A DNA stretch of 64,000 nucleotides, taken from the NCBI GenBank assembly GCA_017303555.1, contig JAFLCN010000001.1:310001-374000 (forward strand), written 5' to 3'. Below, piece by piece: positions 44,904 to 54,040 of the stretch. Source of the stretch: Planctomycetota bacterium (GTDB lineage Bacteria; Planctomycetota; Phycisphaerae; Phycisphaerales; UBA1924). The notes beneath the pieces were generated by a model that was given only the letters and a program-made list of their open reading frames with translations, was not told where the DNA came from and did not search any database. Numbering within the stretch: the stretch's first letter is position 1; each line of letters opens with the position of its first letter. A program made the position numbers and the translations under genes.

Positions 44904-45941
44904 TCATTTTTCGGGTTCGGGGCTGGGGAAGGGGAAGATGGTTTTCCAGTCGTCTTTCATGCTGACGACGGTCCAGCCGCGCTTGGGTGCTTCGTCGAGG
45001 GCTTTGTCGAGTTTGCCGATGTGGGAATTGCGGTCGTAGGCATATTCACGGATTCCGTCGGTGTGATGGACGATGAGGCCGAAGCGATTGGGGGGAGGAT
45101 CGCGGCGCAGCCGGAGGCCGCCGGAGAGAGGTGGCCAATCGACCATGGTGGTCCACTGGAGCATTTCGAGATCGCCGTCGGAGTTGCCGCAGGCGATGAT
45201 GGGACGGCGACCGATTTGTTGATTGATGCCGATGGGCTTGCCCGGGCCGTCGTCGATGAAGTCGACTTCGGGGAGTTTGAACAACTCCGGTCCGCTGTCG
45301 GTCATCTGGAATTTTGTCTTGCCGCGGGAGCCGACGACTTGTGAGGGTGGAATGCCGTAGGCCTTTTCGGTCCAGGGGCGCATGAATTCGACGCCGCCAC
45401 CGGAGACGATGTAGGTTTTGAAACCGTTGGCACGCAGGTATGCAGCGAGCTCGACCATGGGCTGGTAGATGCACTTGGTGTACGGCTGTTTGAAGCGCGG
45501 GTGTTTGGCGGTTGCAAGCCAGTCGGTGACGATTTTTTCGAATGCTTCGACGGTCATGCCGCTGTGGGTTGCGGCGATGAGTTCGAGCAGCGCTTTATCT
45601 CCGCCTGCCAGAGCCTCTTTGAGATTGCCGGCGAGAATGGATTTGAAGGGCTCCTGGTCTTTCCATTTGGGATGGCCGGGCGCGAGTTCTTTGACGCGGT
45701 CGAGTGCGAAGACGCCTTGGACGTAGAGGGGCTGTTCGCACCAGAGGGTGCCGTCGTTGTCGAAGGTGGCGATGCGCTCTTCGGGGGCGACGAAGAAGGG
45801 GGAACCTTCCTTTGTGACTTCCTGGACGAAAGCGATGATCTCCTTTTTCGGCGCGGTGTCGTTCCAGGAGGGGAGCGGATCGGCGGCGCGCGTGAGCGGC
45901 GCGAGTATGAGGATCGCGGCAAGGAGCAGGTTGCGCAGCAT
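44904..45941 (-). CDS. Exported HAD-superfamily phosphatase
   Basis: 345 residues with a signal peptide (MLRNLLLAAILILAPLTRAA). HAD motif I is F-D61-N-D63-G-T, motif II includes TYIVSGGGVEF and motif IV is CGNSDGDLEML, so the active site is complete. The order resembles phosphoserine-phosphatase-like HADs. Export to the periplasm is unusual for this superfamily. It lies directly upstream of the sulfatase; the pair may release sulfate and phosphate from the same kind of polymer, which is inference. Confidence 0.85.
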   Translation of the reverse strand: MLRNLLLAAILILAPLTRAADPLPSWNDTAPKKEIIAFVQEVTKEGSPFFVAPEERIATFDNDGTLWCEQPLYVQGVFALDRVKELAPGHPKWKDQEPFKSILAGNLKEALAGGDKALLELIAATHSGMTVEAFEKIVTDWLATAKHPRFKQPYTKCIYQPMVELAAYLRANGFKTYIVSGGGVEFMRPWTEKAYGIPPSQVVGSRGKTKFQMTDSGPELFKLPEVDFIDDGPGKPIGINQQIGRRPIIACGNSDGDLEMLQWTTMVDWPPLSGGLRLRRDPPPNRFGLIVHHTDGIREYAYDRNSHIGKLDKALDEAPKRGWTVVSMKDDWKTIFPFPSPEPEK

Positions 45942-46102
45942 GAGGGGTTTCTCCGAGTCGATCCCGCGAGTTTACCGTGCGCGGGCGGCGAAGATTGGAG
46001 GATGAGGGCGAGGAAGAGGTGGAAGGCAGCGGGCGCCCCCGCCGGCAGATTACGGAGTCGCTCTTGTCGGGCTGGGAATCCCGGGCGCGATAGAGTGTGG
46101 GA

Positions 46103-47692
46103 ATGAATCCAGAAAAGCCGGCAGGGAATGAAGAGCAGAAGAGCGGTGCGGAGGAAGCGCGGCTTTCGGGCCAGAGCCTTTGGACGATCATCGGGGCGTC
46201 GTCGGCGGGGACGCTGATCGAGTGGTACGACTTTTACATTTTCGGAGCGCTGGCGGTCACGATCTCGCAGGTGTTCTTTCCGGAAGGAGCGGGCGCGACG
46301 GCGCTGCTCTCGACATTGGCGACGTTTGCGATCGGGTTTGTGGTGCGGCCGTTCGGGGCGATCGTGTTCGGGTACCTGGGCGATCTGATCGGGCGCAAGT
46401 ACACGTTCATGGTGACGCTGCTCTTGATGGGCGGCGCGACGTTTCTGATCGGCGTGCTGCCGGGGTTTGCGGTGATCGGGTGGTCGGCACCGATTCTTTT
46501 GATTGTGTTGAGACTGGCGCAGGGGCTGGCGCTGGGCGGTGAGTATGGCGGCGCGGCGACGTATGTGGCGGAAAACTGCCCTGATGGGCAGCGCGGATAC
46601 TGGACGAGCTGGATTCAGACGACGGCGACGCTGGGGCTGTTTGTGTCGCTGGGGGTGATCCTGGCGTGCCGCGGGTTGATGAGCGCGGAGGATTTCAATG
46701 CGTGGGGCTGGCGGATTCCGTTCTGGGTGTCGCTGGGACTGGTGTTCTTCTCGTGGTACATCCGGCGGCGGATGAAGGAATCGCCGCTGTTTCAGAAGAT
46801 GAAGGCGAGCGGGAAGGGCGCCAAGAACCCGCTGAAGGAATCGTTTGGAAACCGGGAGAACCTGCGGATGGTGCTGATCGCGCTGTTCGGGGTGACGGCG
46901 GGGCAGGGCGTGGTCTGGTACACGGGCCAGTTCTACGCGATGAACTTCACGAAGGTGACGCTGAACATCGATCCGACGCAGGCGGAGATCATCGTGGGGA
47001 TCGCGCTGGTGCTGGGGACGCCGCTCTTTGTCGTGACGGGGTGGCTGTCGGACAGGATCGGGCGGAAGAAGATCATGCTGGCGGGGTGCTTGCTCGGGCT
47101 GCTGCTCTACTACCCCATTTACGGGGCGATGGCGGCGGCGGTGAACCTGAAGGATGAGACGCGGTTTGCGTCGCCGGTGGCGCACAACCCGACGGCGAAG
47201 ATCGATCGGATCGCGGGGAACCCGGGCTCGGGAATCGCGGAGAAGACGACCTCGGTGCAGACGTCGGTGACGGAGTATGCGGACGGAACGAAGCAAACCG
47301 TCACGCAAACGCGGATCGAGACCGGCGGCAAAGCGGTCGAGACTCGGAAAACGCAGGTTCACCTCGGATCGCTGGTCGGGAAGCCGGCGCTGACGCTGGT
47401 GTTCCTGATCTTTGTGCAGGTGCTGCTCGTGACGCTGGTGTACGGGCCGGTGGCGGCGTTCCTGGTCGAGTTGTTCCCGACGCGGATCCGGTATACGAGC
47501 ATGTCGCTCCCCTACCACGTTGGAAATGGCGTGTTTGGCGGGATGGTGCCGTTCGTCGGCGCGTTGCTGGTGGAGCGGACGGGGAACATGTACGCGGGAT
47601 TGTGGTATCCGATGGCGATCTGCGCGGTGACGCTGGTGGTGGGCGCTCTGCTCGTGAAGGAGCGGCGGGATGTGAAGCTGTCGGAGGTGTAG
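46103..47692 (+). CDS. Major facilitator transporter, metabolite:H+ symporter (MHS/ProP) type
   Basis: 529 residues from the ATG at 46103 (a GTG two codons earlier is possible). MHS hallmarks: LIEWYDFYIFGALAV in helix 1, GYLGDLIGRKYTF in loop 2-3, LALGGEYGGAATYVAE, and a second GWLSDRIGRKK. The substrate cannot be read from sequence; relatives move proline/betaine, shikimate or dicarboxylates. An insertion of about 75 polar residues (345-425) rich in Thr and Val (TTSVQTSVTEYADGTKQTVT) splits the later helices and is not typical. Divergent from the HAD gene. Confidence 0.88.
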   Translation: MNPEKPAGNEEQKSGAEEARLSGQSLWTIIGASSAGTLIEWYDFYIFGALAVTISQVFFPEGAGATALLSTLATFAIGFVVRPFGAIVFGYLGDLIGRKYTFMVTLLLMGGATFLIGVLPGFAVIGWSAPILLIVLRLAQGLALGGEYGGAATYVAENCPDGQRGYWTSWIQTTATLGLFVSLGVILACRGLMSAEDFNAWGWRIPFWVSLGLVFFSWYIRRRMKESPLFQKMKASGKGAKNPLKESFGNRENLRMVLIALFGVTAGQGVVWYTGQFYAMNFTKVTLNIDPTQAEIIVGIALVLGTPLFVVTGWLSDRIGRKKIMLAGCLLGLLLYYPIYGAMAAAVNLKDETRFASPVAHNPTAKIDRIAGNPGSGIAEKTTSVQTSVTEYADGTKQTVTQTRIETGGKAVETRKTQVHLGSLVGKPALTLVFLIFVQVLLVTLVYGPVAAFLVELFPTRIRYTSMSLPYHVGNGVFGGMVPFVGALLVERTGNMYAGLWYPMAICAVTLVVGALLVKERRDVKLSEV

Positions 47693-48027
47693 CGGCGGCA
47701 GGGAGCGGATGAGAAAGTGCGGGTGGAGAGGTGGTTTGGCGTGCCGCGGCGCGGTTCGGACGCTATCTTTTTGCGTCGGGAGAATGTTTTTTGGTCGGCG
47801 TCGGCGATGAGCGGCGTAGGAAGAGCCGACTGGAAGCGCAGGGACGTGCTTCCGAAGAAGAGTTGGTTCCTTGGCATGGACGCGAGTTGTGAAGAAACCG
47901 GCAAGCGCGGGCGGGCCGGGGGCATCGATTGGGTCGCGTCGGATTTCAGATCGCACACGTTCGACGGTGCCGCGGAAGCGGGCTGATTCGGACACGAGGA
48001 GCCGCGGAAGCGCGGCGGCAGAAGAAG
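47693..48027. other. Gene-free leader upstream of speA
   Basis: 335 bases. A short open frame inside it has no ribosome binding site or recognisable product. The word GCCGCGGAAGCG occurs twice, at 47969 and 48001, 32 bp apart. The second is part of a perfect hairpin GCCGCG-GAAG-CGCGGC (48001-48016) ending 11 bases before the likely speA start, where it would hinder ribosome access. Confidence 0.5.
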
Positions 48028-50067
48028 ATGGCAACGGTGACGACGGCGAGCGGCGCGAACATGTCCTCTCTCAAAGTTGAGGTGCCGGGGATGACGGATC
48101 AACAGCCTCCGGTGAAGCGGCCGTGGACGACCGAAGAAGCGGAGAAGCTGTACGGGATTAAAGATTGGGGCGACGGCTACTTCGGCGTGAACGCGGAGGG
48201 GCATCTGTTTGTGATGCCGGAGCGTGACTCGAAGCGGCAGATCGACCTGCACGAGGTGATCGAGGGTCTGCGGGAGCGCGAGATCGGGACGCCGGTGATC
48301 ATCCGGATGCGCGATCTTTTGAAGCACCGCCTGCAGGAGATCAGAAATGCCTTTGACAACGCGATCAAGGAGCACCAGTACACCGGCGTGTACTCGTGCA
48401 TCTATCCGATCAAGGTGAATCAGCAGAGGCAGCTCTGCGAAGAAGTGCGCGACCTTGGAGCGAGGCTGGGCTTTGGGCTCGAGGCGGGCAGCAAGCCGGA
48501 GCTTCTCGCGGTGCTGGGGCTGACCGAGAACCTGCCGACGATGCCGATCGTGTGCAACGGGTTCAAGGACAGCGAGTTCATCGAGACGGTGATCCTGGCG
48601 ACGAAGCTGGGACGGCACATCATCCCGGTGGTTGAGCGGTTCACGGATCTTGAATTGATCGTGCAGCACGCGAAGCGGTATGGCGTGCGCCCGAAGATCG
48701 GCGTGCGAGCGAAGCCGAGCACGCAGGGAAGCGGCCGCTGGGAATCATCCGGCGGCATGCGCTCGAAGTTCGGGCTGACGGTGTCGGAGCTGCTGCACTC
48801 GCTCGAATTCCTGAAGAAGCACGACATGGCGGATTGCCTGAACATGATCCACTTCCATATTGGAAGTCAGGTCGGCGATATCCGCAACATCAAGGCGGCG
48901 GTGAACGAGCTGGCGCACATCTATGTGGAGCTGAAGAAGCTGGGCGCGGGGCTCGACACGATCGACGTGGGCGGCGGCATGGGCATCGACTATGACGGAA
49001 GCCAGTCGGACAGCCAGTCGAGCGTGAATTACAGCGTGGCGGAATATGCCGCGGACATTGTGTATCGCATCAAGAGCGTGTGCGATGCGGCGGAGCTCCC
49101 CCACCCTCGCATTCTCTCGGAGTCGGGTCGCGCGATGGTGGCGCATTCGTCGCTGCTGATCGTGGATGTGCTGGGCAAGACCAACTTCCCGAGCGATCCG
49201 GATATGCCGGCGCTGAAGAAGCTGATGCGCGAAGAGAAGCAGAAGCCGCAGCCGGTGATCGAACTGGTGGATGCGTTTGAATCGCTGACGCAGCCGAAGG
49301 TGAACCTGGTCGAGGCGTATCACGATGCGGTGCAGGCACGGGACGAGGCGATGAGCCTGTTCAACCTGGGCTATATGTCGCTGAAGATGCGTGCGAGTGC
49401 GGAGCGGATGTTCTGGGCGATCGGGCGGAAGATCCTGGCGCTGGCGACCGCGAAGGGCGAGTTGCCGGATGATCTGATTGATCTGCCGCAGGTCTTGAGT
49501 GATATCTATTACGTGAACTTCAGCGTCTTCCAGAGCCTGCCGGATCACTGGGCGATCGATCAGTTGTTCCCGATCTGCCCGATTCACAGGTTGAACGAGG
49601 AGCCGAATCGGCGGGCGATCCTGGCGGACATCACGTGCGACTCGGACGGACAGGTGGACAAGTTCTGCGACAAGAAGCTGATCAGTAAACCTGTGCTCGA
49701 ACTGCACGAACTGAACTACACCAACGGCGATCACAAGCCGCACCCGTATTACCTGGGCATGTTCCTGCTCGGCGCGTATCAGGAAGTGCTGGGCGACCTG
49801 CACAACCTGTACGGCGACACGCACGTGGTACACGTGAGCTTTGACGATTCACCGGGCGTGGGCGACTGGGACCTTGATGAAGTGGTCGAAGGCGACACGG
49901 TGAAGGAAGTGCTGGCGTATGTGCAGTACGACCACGAGGACCTGATCAAGTCGATGCGGCGGGATGTGGAACGCGCGGTGAAGGCGGGAACGCTGGCGGT
50001 TTCGGAAGGGCAGAGCCTGCTGAAGTTTTATGATCAGGGGCTTGAGGGTTATACTTACCTTGAATAG
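48028..50067 (+). CDS. speA: Biosynthetic arginine decarboxylase
   Basis: About 679 residues from ATG 48028; later ATGs at 48061 and 48091 are also possible because none has a clear ribosome binding site. It is a PLP-dependent fold III enzyme converting arginine to agmatine for polyamine synthesis. The PLP lysine lies in YPIKVNQQRQ; other family segments are GFGLEAGSKPEL, KIGVRAKPSTQGSGRW, MIHFHIGSQ and VDVGGGMGIDYDGS, then SESGRAMVAHSS and the C-terminal DSDGQVDKFCD. Length fits SpeA (about 630-660). No agmatine-processing gene is adjacent. Confidence 0.94.
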   Translation: MATVTTASGANMSSLKVEVPGMTDQQPPVKRPWTTEEAEKLYGIKDWGDGYFGVNAEGHLFVMPERDSKRQIDLHEVIEGLREREIGTPVIIRMRDLLKHRLQEIRNAFDNAIKEHQYTGVYSCIYPIKVNQQRQLCEEVRDLGARLGFGLEAGSKPELLAVLGLTENLPTMPIVCNGFKDSEFIETVILATKLGRHIIPVVERFTDLELIVQHAKRYGVRPKIGVRAKPSTQGSGRWESSGGMRSKFGLTVSELLHSLEFLKKHDMADCLNMIHFHIGSQVGDIRNIKAAVNELAHIYVELKKLGAGLDTIDVGGGMGIDYDGSQSDSQSSVNYSVAEYAADIVYRIKSVCDAAELPHPRILSESGRAMVAHSSLLIVDVLGKTNFPSDPDMPALKKLMREEKQKPQPVIELVDAFESLTQPKVNLVEAYHDAVQARDEAMSLFNLGYMSLKMRASAERMFWAIGRKILALATAKGELPDDLIDLPQVLSDIYYVNFSVFQSLPDHWAIDQLFPICPIHRLNEEPNRRAILADITCDSDGQVDKFCDKKLISKPVLELHELNYTNGDHKPHPYYLGMFLLGAYQEVLGDLHNLYGDTHVVHVSFDDSPGVGDWDLDEVVEGDTVKEVLAYVQYDHEDLIKSMRRDVERAVKAGTLAVSEGQSLLKFYDQGLEGYTYLE

Positions 50068-50127
50068 TTGAGTGCGGCCGCGGGCACCAAGAGATGCGGC
50101 GTGCATTGGCTAGGCAAGGGGTGAGCC

Positions 50128-50772
50128 ATGAGTTGCTGTGATATGAACGGAGCAAAGCGGTACGGAAGCGTGCCGCTGGGCATCACGCTTTTGCTGACGG
50201 CGGCGGTCGCGGCGATTACGGTCGGAGTTTTGTATCTGATTCCCGGCGCAGCGGCGGGGATGAATTTGTTCTTGATTCCGTTTCCGGCACTGATGACGTT
50301 TGGCATATTGCGAGCGACGCTCCCGAAGCGGCTTCGTCCGGCGTGGGTGCTCTTGGGTTTTCCGTTGCTCATTGGAGTTTCGCTCTTCACGGGTGCGGTG
50401 CTTCGCGAAGCTTTTCCGTCGGCAGGCGGAGGCGGCACCTCAGGTGGCAGCACGATGATCTGGCTGTTTCCTGTTCTGTTTGCCGGGATGGCGACGCGGA
50501 AGAAGAGTTGCGAGTGCAAAGGACGGATTGCGCTTGCGATCGGGCTTGTGCTTGGCGCGCTGCTTTTGATTCCCCTCGGAATCGCAGCGTGGAGCGTCTG
50601 GGAAGCGTTGCAGGCAGGGCAGGGGAAGTTGTTCTCCGCGCTGCCCGGGTTGATGCAATTTGCAGCGATCTGGACAGGCTTGATGACGCTTGCTGGAATT
50701 GCGATGGCGGCGACGATGGGACTGAGGCGGCGGCCGCAGAATGACGATGCACCTGCGGAACTTGCGGCTTAG
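50128..50772 (+). CDS. Polytopic membrane protein, unknown function
   Basis: 214 residues with about five or six hydrophobic segments (GITLLLTAAVAAITVGVLYL, LFLIPFPALMTFGIL, VLLGFPLLIGVSLF, MIWLFPVLFAGMA, ALAIGLVLGALLLIPLGIAA, IWTGLMTLAGIAMAA). The N-terminus carries a CC pair (MSCCDM), and KKSCECKG sits in a cytoplasmic loop. No family recognised. It lies 60 bases after speA on the same strand. Confidence 0.75.
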   Translation: MSCCDMNGAKRYGSVPLGITLLLTAAVAAITVGVLYLIPGAAAGMNLFLIPFPALMTFGILRATLPKRLRPAWVLLGFPLLIGVSLFTGAVLREAFPSAGGGGTSGGSTMIWLFPVLFAGMATRKKSCECKGRIALAIGLVLGALLLIPLGIAAWSVWEALQAGQGKLFSALPGLMQFAAIWTGLMTLAGIAMAATMGLRRRPQNDDAPAELAA

Positions 50773-50829
50773 GACTGAGCAAAGGCCGCATTGAGCGCAA
50801 CTCGCCGTCTGCGTTCGCTGCGTTTGTCG

Positions 50830-51162
50830 TCAGCTCGCTCGGCGTGAGTTTGTGATGTCCGAAACCTGATCGATCTCGAACTTTCTGCCGCCGGAGAAGC
50901 TGGCGGTGAGATGGAGCTCGCCACCGAGCGCTTCGATGTATTTGCGGAGCGTGGTGAGGTACATATCCGCGGCGTTCTCGATCTTGGAGACGTTCCCCTG
51001 GCCGAGCTCTATGTTCTTTGCGAGGTCTGCCTGAGTCATTCCGATCGCTTTGCGGATCTCGGCGAGCGGCATCGAGGCGAGCGTTTCCTTCACCTTGGCA
51101 TCGACGCGGGCGCAAGCGCCCTCGCTCATGCGTGCCTTGAGGTTGTTCCACTTGTTTGCCAT
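50830..51162 (-). CDS. XRE-family HTH regulator, antitoxin-like
   Basis: 110 residues from the ATG at 51162. A helix-turn-helix of XRE type spans about 34-85 (IRKAIGMTQADLAKNIELGQGNVSKIE, TLRKYIEALGGEL). The tail LTASFSGGRKFEI is the kind seen in HigA-like antitoxins that pair with RelE/HigB toxins. No such toxin is adjacent, so it is an orphan or a regulator of the divergent mntA-hepT pair, from which only 74 bases separate it. Confidence 0.85.
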   Translation of the reverse strand: MANKWNNLKARMSEGACARVDAKVKETLASMPLAEIRKAIGMTQADLAKNIELGQGNVSKIENAADMYLTTLRKYIEALGGELHLTASFSGGRKFEIDQVSDITNSRRAS

Positions 51163-51236
51163 CAATGCACACTTCACATGCGATCGTGACCTTTGCAGCG
51201 ACTTCCCCGCCGAACAATCGCCGATATGATAAGACG

Positions 51237-51539
51237 ATGGTCAGCGAGCCTATGGCAAACGCGATTGAAGCGCTCTGCCGCAAGTGGCATGTGAAGCGGC
51301 TGTGGCTCTTTGGCTCCACGCTATCCGCCCCTGAGAGCGCGAGAGATATCGACTTGCTGTACCAATTTGACACCTCGGCGTCGACCGGCCTTTTTGCCTT
51401 TGATCGCATGCAGAGTGAGTTTGAAGCGGCGCTCGGAAAGCCTGTCGACCTTGTATCCCGTGAAGCGGTGCAGCGAAGCGAGAACTGGATTCGGCGTGAA
51501 GCGATCCTCTCATCTGCGAGACTGATCTATGACTCATGA
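51237..51539 (+). CDS. mntA: MntA-like nucleotidyltransferase antitoxin
   Basis: 100 residues from the ATG at 51237 (ATG 51252 possible). A minimal nucleotidyltransferase: G26-S27 in WLFGSTLS, and the metal pair D37-x-D39 in ARDIDLLYQF. In studied pairs MntA adds AMP units to a tyrosine of HepT and so silences it. The last 11 bases overlap hepT, so the two are translated together. A TATGAT hexamer a few bases upstream of the start could be a -10 box. Confidence 0.85.
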   Translation: MVSEPMANAIEALCRKWHVKRLWLFGSTLSAPESARDIDLLYQFDTSASTGLFAFDRMQSEFEAALGKPVDLVSREAVQRSENWIRREAILSSARLIYDS

Positions 51540-51882
51540 TGAGCCGTCTCGTGACATCGCGGCACTGATCGACATCGACGTCGCATGCCGCCGTGTAAGT
51601 GAGTTCGTGACCGGATTGAGCCGCGAAGCATTTGTCAAGGACGTGAAGACGCACTCGGCGGTTCTCTATGAGATTCTGGTCATCGGTGAAGCAGTGCGAA
51701 GGATCAGCGCAGATTTTCAGTTGCGGAATCCGGATGTGCCGTGGCGCTCAATCGTTGGGATGCGCAACCGGGTCGTGCATCAATACGACAGCGTTGACCT
51801 CTCGCTAATCTGGGATGCGGTGCAGACGGATATCCCGGCGTTGCGGGCTGCGCTGATCGATCACCTGCCCCGGCGATCGTGA
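51529..51882 (+). CDS. hepT: HepT-like HEPN ribonuclease toxin
   Basis: 117 residues of the HEPN/DUF86 family. The catalytic R-x4-H motif is intact: R79-N80 to H84 in MRNRVVHQY, and Y86 matches the tyrosine that MntA modifies in characterised systems. HEPN toxins of this type cut RNA when not AMPylated. The start codon lies inside the end of mntA. Confidence 0.88.
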   Translation: MTHDEPSRDIAALIDIDVACRRVSEFVTGLSREAFVKDVKTHSAVLYEILVIGEAVRRISADFQLRNPDVPWRSIVGMRNRVVHQYDSVDLSLIWDAVQTDIPALRAALIDHLPRRS

Positions 51883-51915
51883 CGCGTAACAGCCGACCCT
51901 GCGAAGCGGGACAAA

Positions 51916-51940
51916 GCACCGCGCGGAAGGGCGGTACCAC
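51916..51940. terminator. Hairpin of the CACCGGGCGGAAG repeat family at a gene end
   Basis: Reads CACCGCGCGGAAGG then GCGGTACCAC, a variant of the repeat at 36313-36339. The outer arms ACCGC and GCGGT can pair. It abuts the stop codon (51941-51943) of the leftward gene and lies 33 bases after hepT, so it could serve as a bidirectional terminator. No T-run follows. Confidence 0.5.
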
Positions 51941-54004
51941 TTATCTCCGCCCCTTGCTCATTTCCTCCACCGCGCGCTGCGCCTTCTTCCTGAGATGCGG
52001 CTCGGTCTGCCTCGCGGCGACGGATTCGATCATGCCGCGGGCGGCGGCGAAGTCGAAGACCTGGGCCCAGGCGGCGCCGAGCTCGATCAGGTCCTGATCG
52101 AGCTGTTCGCTCCGGAGATTTTCTTTCAGCAGTTCGAGCGTGCCGGTCTCGGGCGGGCTGATGCGGGAGCGCATGCTGCTGGCGGTGACGCTCCAGAGGA
52201 AATCACGAAGAATCGAGGCGTCGGTGGACTTGTCGTCGGGCTTGAAGTTGGCGGCCTTGAACATGCCGACGACATCGGCGGTGCGGCCGGCGCGGGCGAG
52301 CGCCGGGATCGAGGCCTTGGCAACGGCCTGCGTCGCGGCGGCGGGCCGATCGCGGAGGAGCGCGGAGGCGAGTTTCACGGCCATTTCTTCATCGCCTGCG
52401 AGAACAAACGCGCGGATCGCGCCGGCAAAGTCCCCCTTGCGTGCAAGCTCCGCGGCTTCGGCTTTCAAGGGCTTCACGCCCTCGAGCGGAAGCGCCTTGG
52501 ATGAACGGGCACCGATGCCTCCGGGCGTGACGGTCGCGAGCGGATCGCCCAGAACGGTCAAGCGCCACGAAGGTCCGCCGTCGCGCCGGACGGCACCGGC
52601 GAAGACAGCGTTCTGCATCAGTAATTCGGCAACGCGCGGGCAGGGCGTAAAGGCGGCGAGCGTGGGCTCGTTCACCGAGCCGTAGTAGAGATAAACGCCC
52701 CGTTCGAGCCAGCGGCCGCCGAGCGTGTCGCGCGATCCGGGGAACTGGAGCGACCACGAATGGATCATGTGCAGTGCCGCGGGCTTCAAGAGCATCGGGA
52801 TGTCGCCGCAGTAGCCGTAGCCGCTCTCGAGCTCGAAGAAGTCGGAATTGCCCTTGCTGTTGACAAAGAGCAGGCCGGCGGCGAGCGGACGCTGCGTTTT
52901 TTCGCGCCAGGTGGAGGCGCTCGCACCGGGCGTCTCGGTCAGAGCGGACTTGTACGCCGCGGAAAGCGCGGCCTTTGCCTGCGCGAGGCTGTAGTCGCTC
53001 CAGGGCGGGCTCTTTGGATAGGTGTCAAAGAGCCACGCCTCGTCGCTCGAAAGAAAAAGCGGGCACATCGCGCGATACGCGGCTTCGGACGCATTGCCGA
53101 AAATCTGGCCCGACCACGCCCAGCGGGCCGGGCCGTCGATGCGGAGCCGGCCGATGCGATCGGTCAGCGAACGCACATCCTTCGGCCCCACCTCGATCGT
53201 GTTCGGAAATGCGCCGCAGAGCGTGACCGAATCGAGCGAATCGCCCAGATCGCTCCAGGCCAGGCCCGTCTTGGCGCAGTTGTCCTGGAGAAACTTATCG
53301 AGCTTGGCGGCATCGTCGGCGGGCCAGAGTTTGTGGAGATCGCGCGGGGCCTGGGTGTCGTCGATCCAGATGAGAAACTGGCCACGTGCCGCGGCGAGCG
53401 CGATGGCGGCTGTCCAGGCGGAGTCCTTTTCGTTTGCGACGACAATGCCCGGCGGCTCGTGGGCATGGCCGGCCCAGGCTTTCTTCATCGCTTCGATGTT
53501 GGCAGACTCGGCGCCCCAGACTTTCGCGAGCGTGCGCTCGATGGATGCAGCCGAAGGATTCCAACCTTCCGCGGCCCCCGCCGCCTGATAGCGCACGACT
53601 TCGGTCGGCTGGAACGCGCGGACGAAGCGGGCGATGTTGTCGGCGCTGCCGACGCTGCCGTCATCGACGAGCACGGGGAAGCGGAGTTCGGGGGTCCAGT
53701 GCCCGATGGCATCGAGGAACGAGGCGGCGTCATCGACGATCACAACCGTGGGGATAATCTCGGCCTTCAACTGCACCCGGCGCGTGCGCTCGCCGAGCGC
53801 GATCGCCGAGCGGGCGGCACCCGGGGTCGGGATCGCCATGGGCGTGGGCGTGGACTTTGGGATGCGCACGACGGCGGGCTGAGCCTGCGCCGAATCGGGG
53901 CGTGCGCTCTGCGCCAGCAGCGGTAGCGGCCAAGCGGCGGCAACCAACACGAGGGGAAGAAGGCGATTCAGCTTGATTGGCACGTTCGGCATGGGCTTGA
54001 GCAT
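51941..54004 (-). CDS. Large exported protein, C25/TIGR03790-like C-terminal segment
   Basis: 687 residues from the ATG at 54004 (ATG 53992 also possible), with a signal peptide (KLNRLLPLVLVAAAWPLPLLAQ). The first half has a strand-rich region TVVIVDDAASFLDAIGHW, then FPVLVDDGSVGSADNIARF and FLIWIDDTQAPRDL. The middle contains RWLERGVYLYYGSVNEPTLA with WRLTVLGDPLATV, the pattern seen near the end of gingipain-like and TIGR03790 proteins with a caspase-type fold; I do not see a clear catalytic Cys-His pair. The C-terminal 200 residues are helical repeats. Function unknown. Divergent from trpE by 36 bases. Confidence 0.6.
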   Translation of the reverse strand: MLKPMPNVPIKLNRLLPLVLVAAAWPLPLLAQSARPDSAQAQPAVVRIPKSTPTPMAIPTPGAARSAIALGERTRRVQLKAEIIPTVVIVDDAASFLDAIGHWTPELRFPVLVDDGSVGSADNIARFVRAFQPTEVVRYQAAGAAEGWNPSAASIERTLAKVWGAESANIEAMKKAWAGHAHEPPGIVVANEKDSAWTAAIALAAARGQFLIWIDDTQAPRDLHKLWPADDAAKLDKFLQDNCAKTGLAWSDLGDSLDSVTLCGAFPNTIEVGPKDVRSLTDRIGRLRIDGPARWAWSGQIFGNASEAAYRAMCPLFLSSDEAWLFDTYPKSPPWSDYSLAQAKAALSAAYKSALTETPGASASTWREKTQRPLAAGLLFVNSKGNSDFFELESGYGYCGDIPMLLKPAALHMIHSWSLQFPGSRDTLGGRWLERGVYLYYGSVNEPTLAAFTPCPRVAELLMQNAVFAGAVRRDGGPSWRLTVLGDPLATVTPGGIGARSSKALPLEGVKPLKAEAAELARKGDFAGAIRAFVLAGDEEMAVKLASALLRDRPAAATQAVAKASIPALARAGRTADVVGMFKAANFKPDDKSTDASILRDFLWSVTASSMRSRISPPETGTLELLKENLRSEQLDQDLIELGAAWAQVFDFAAARGMIESVAARQTEPHLRKKAQRAVEEMSKGRR

Positions 54005-54040
54005 CCACAAGAGTCTACGTTCCGCGTACGATCGCCCCGC

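Noticed and set aside
47717..47986. Small 89-residue frame before speA
   Set aside because: No ribosome binding site, irregular composition (Trp, Arg and Gly-rich) and no recognisable domain; it probably is untranslated leader.
45554..48034. An 826-residue minus-strand frame spanning the MFS transporter
   Set aside because: It overlaps well-defined HAD and MFS genes; the product is His/Arg/Pro-rich without any domain, a shadow of high GC at third positions.
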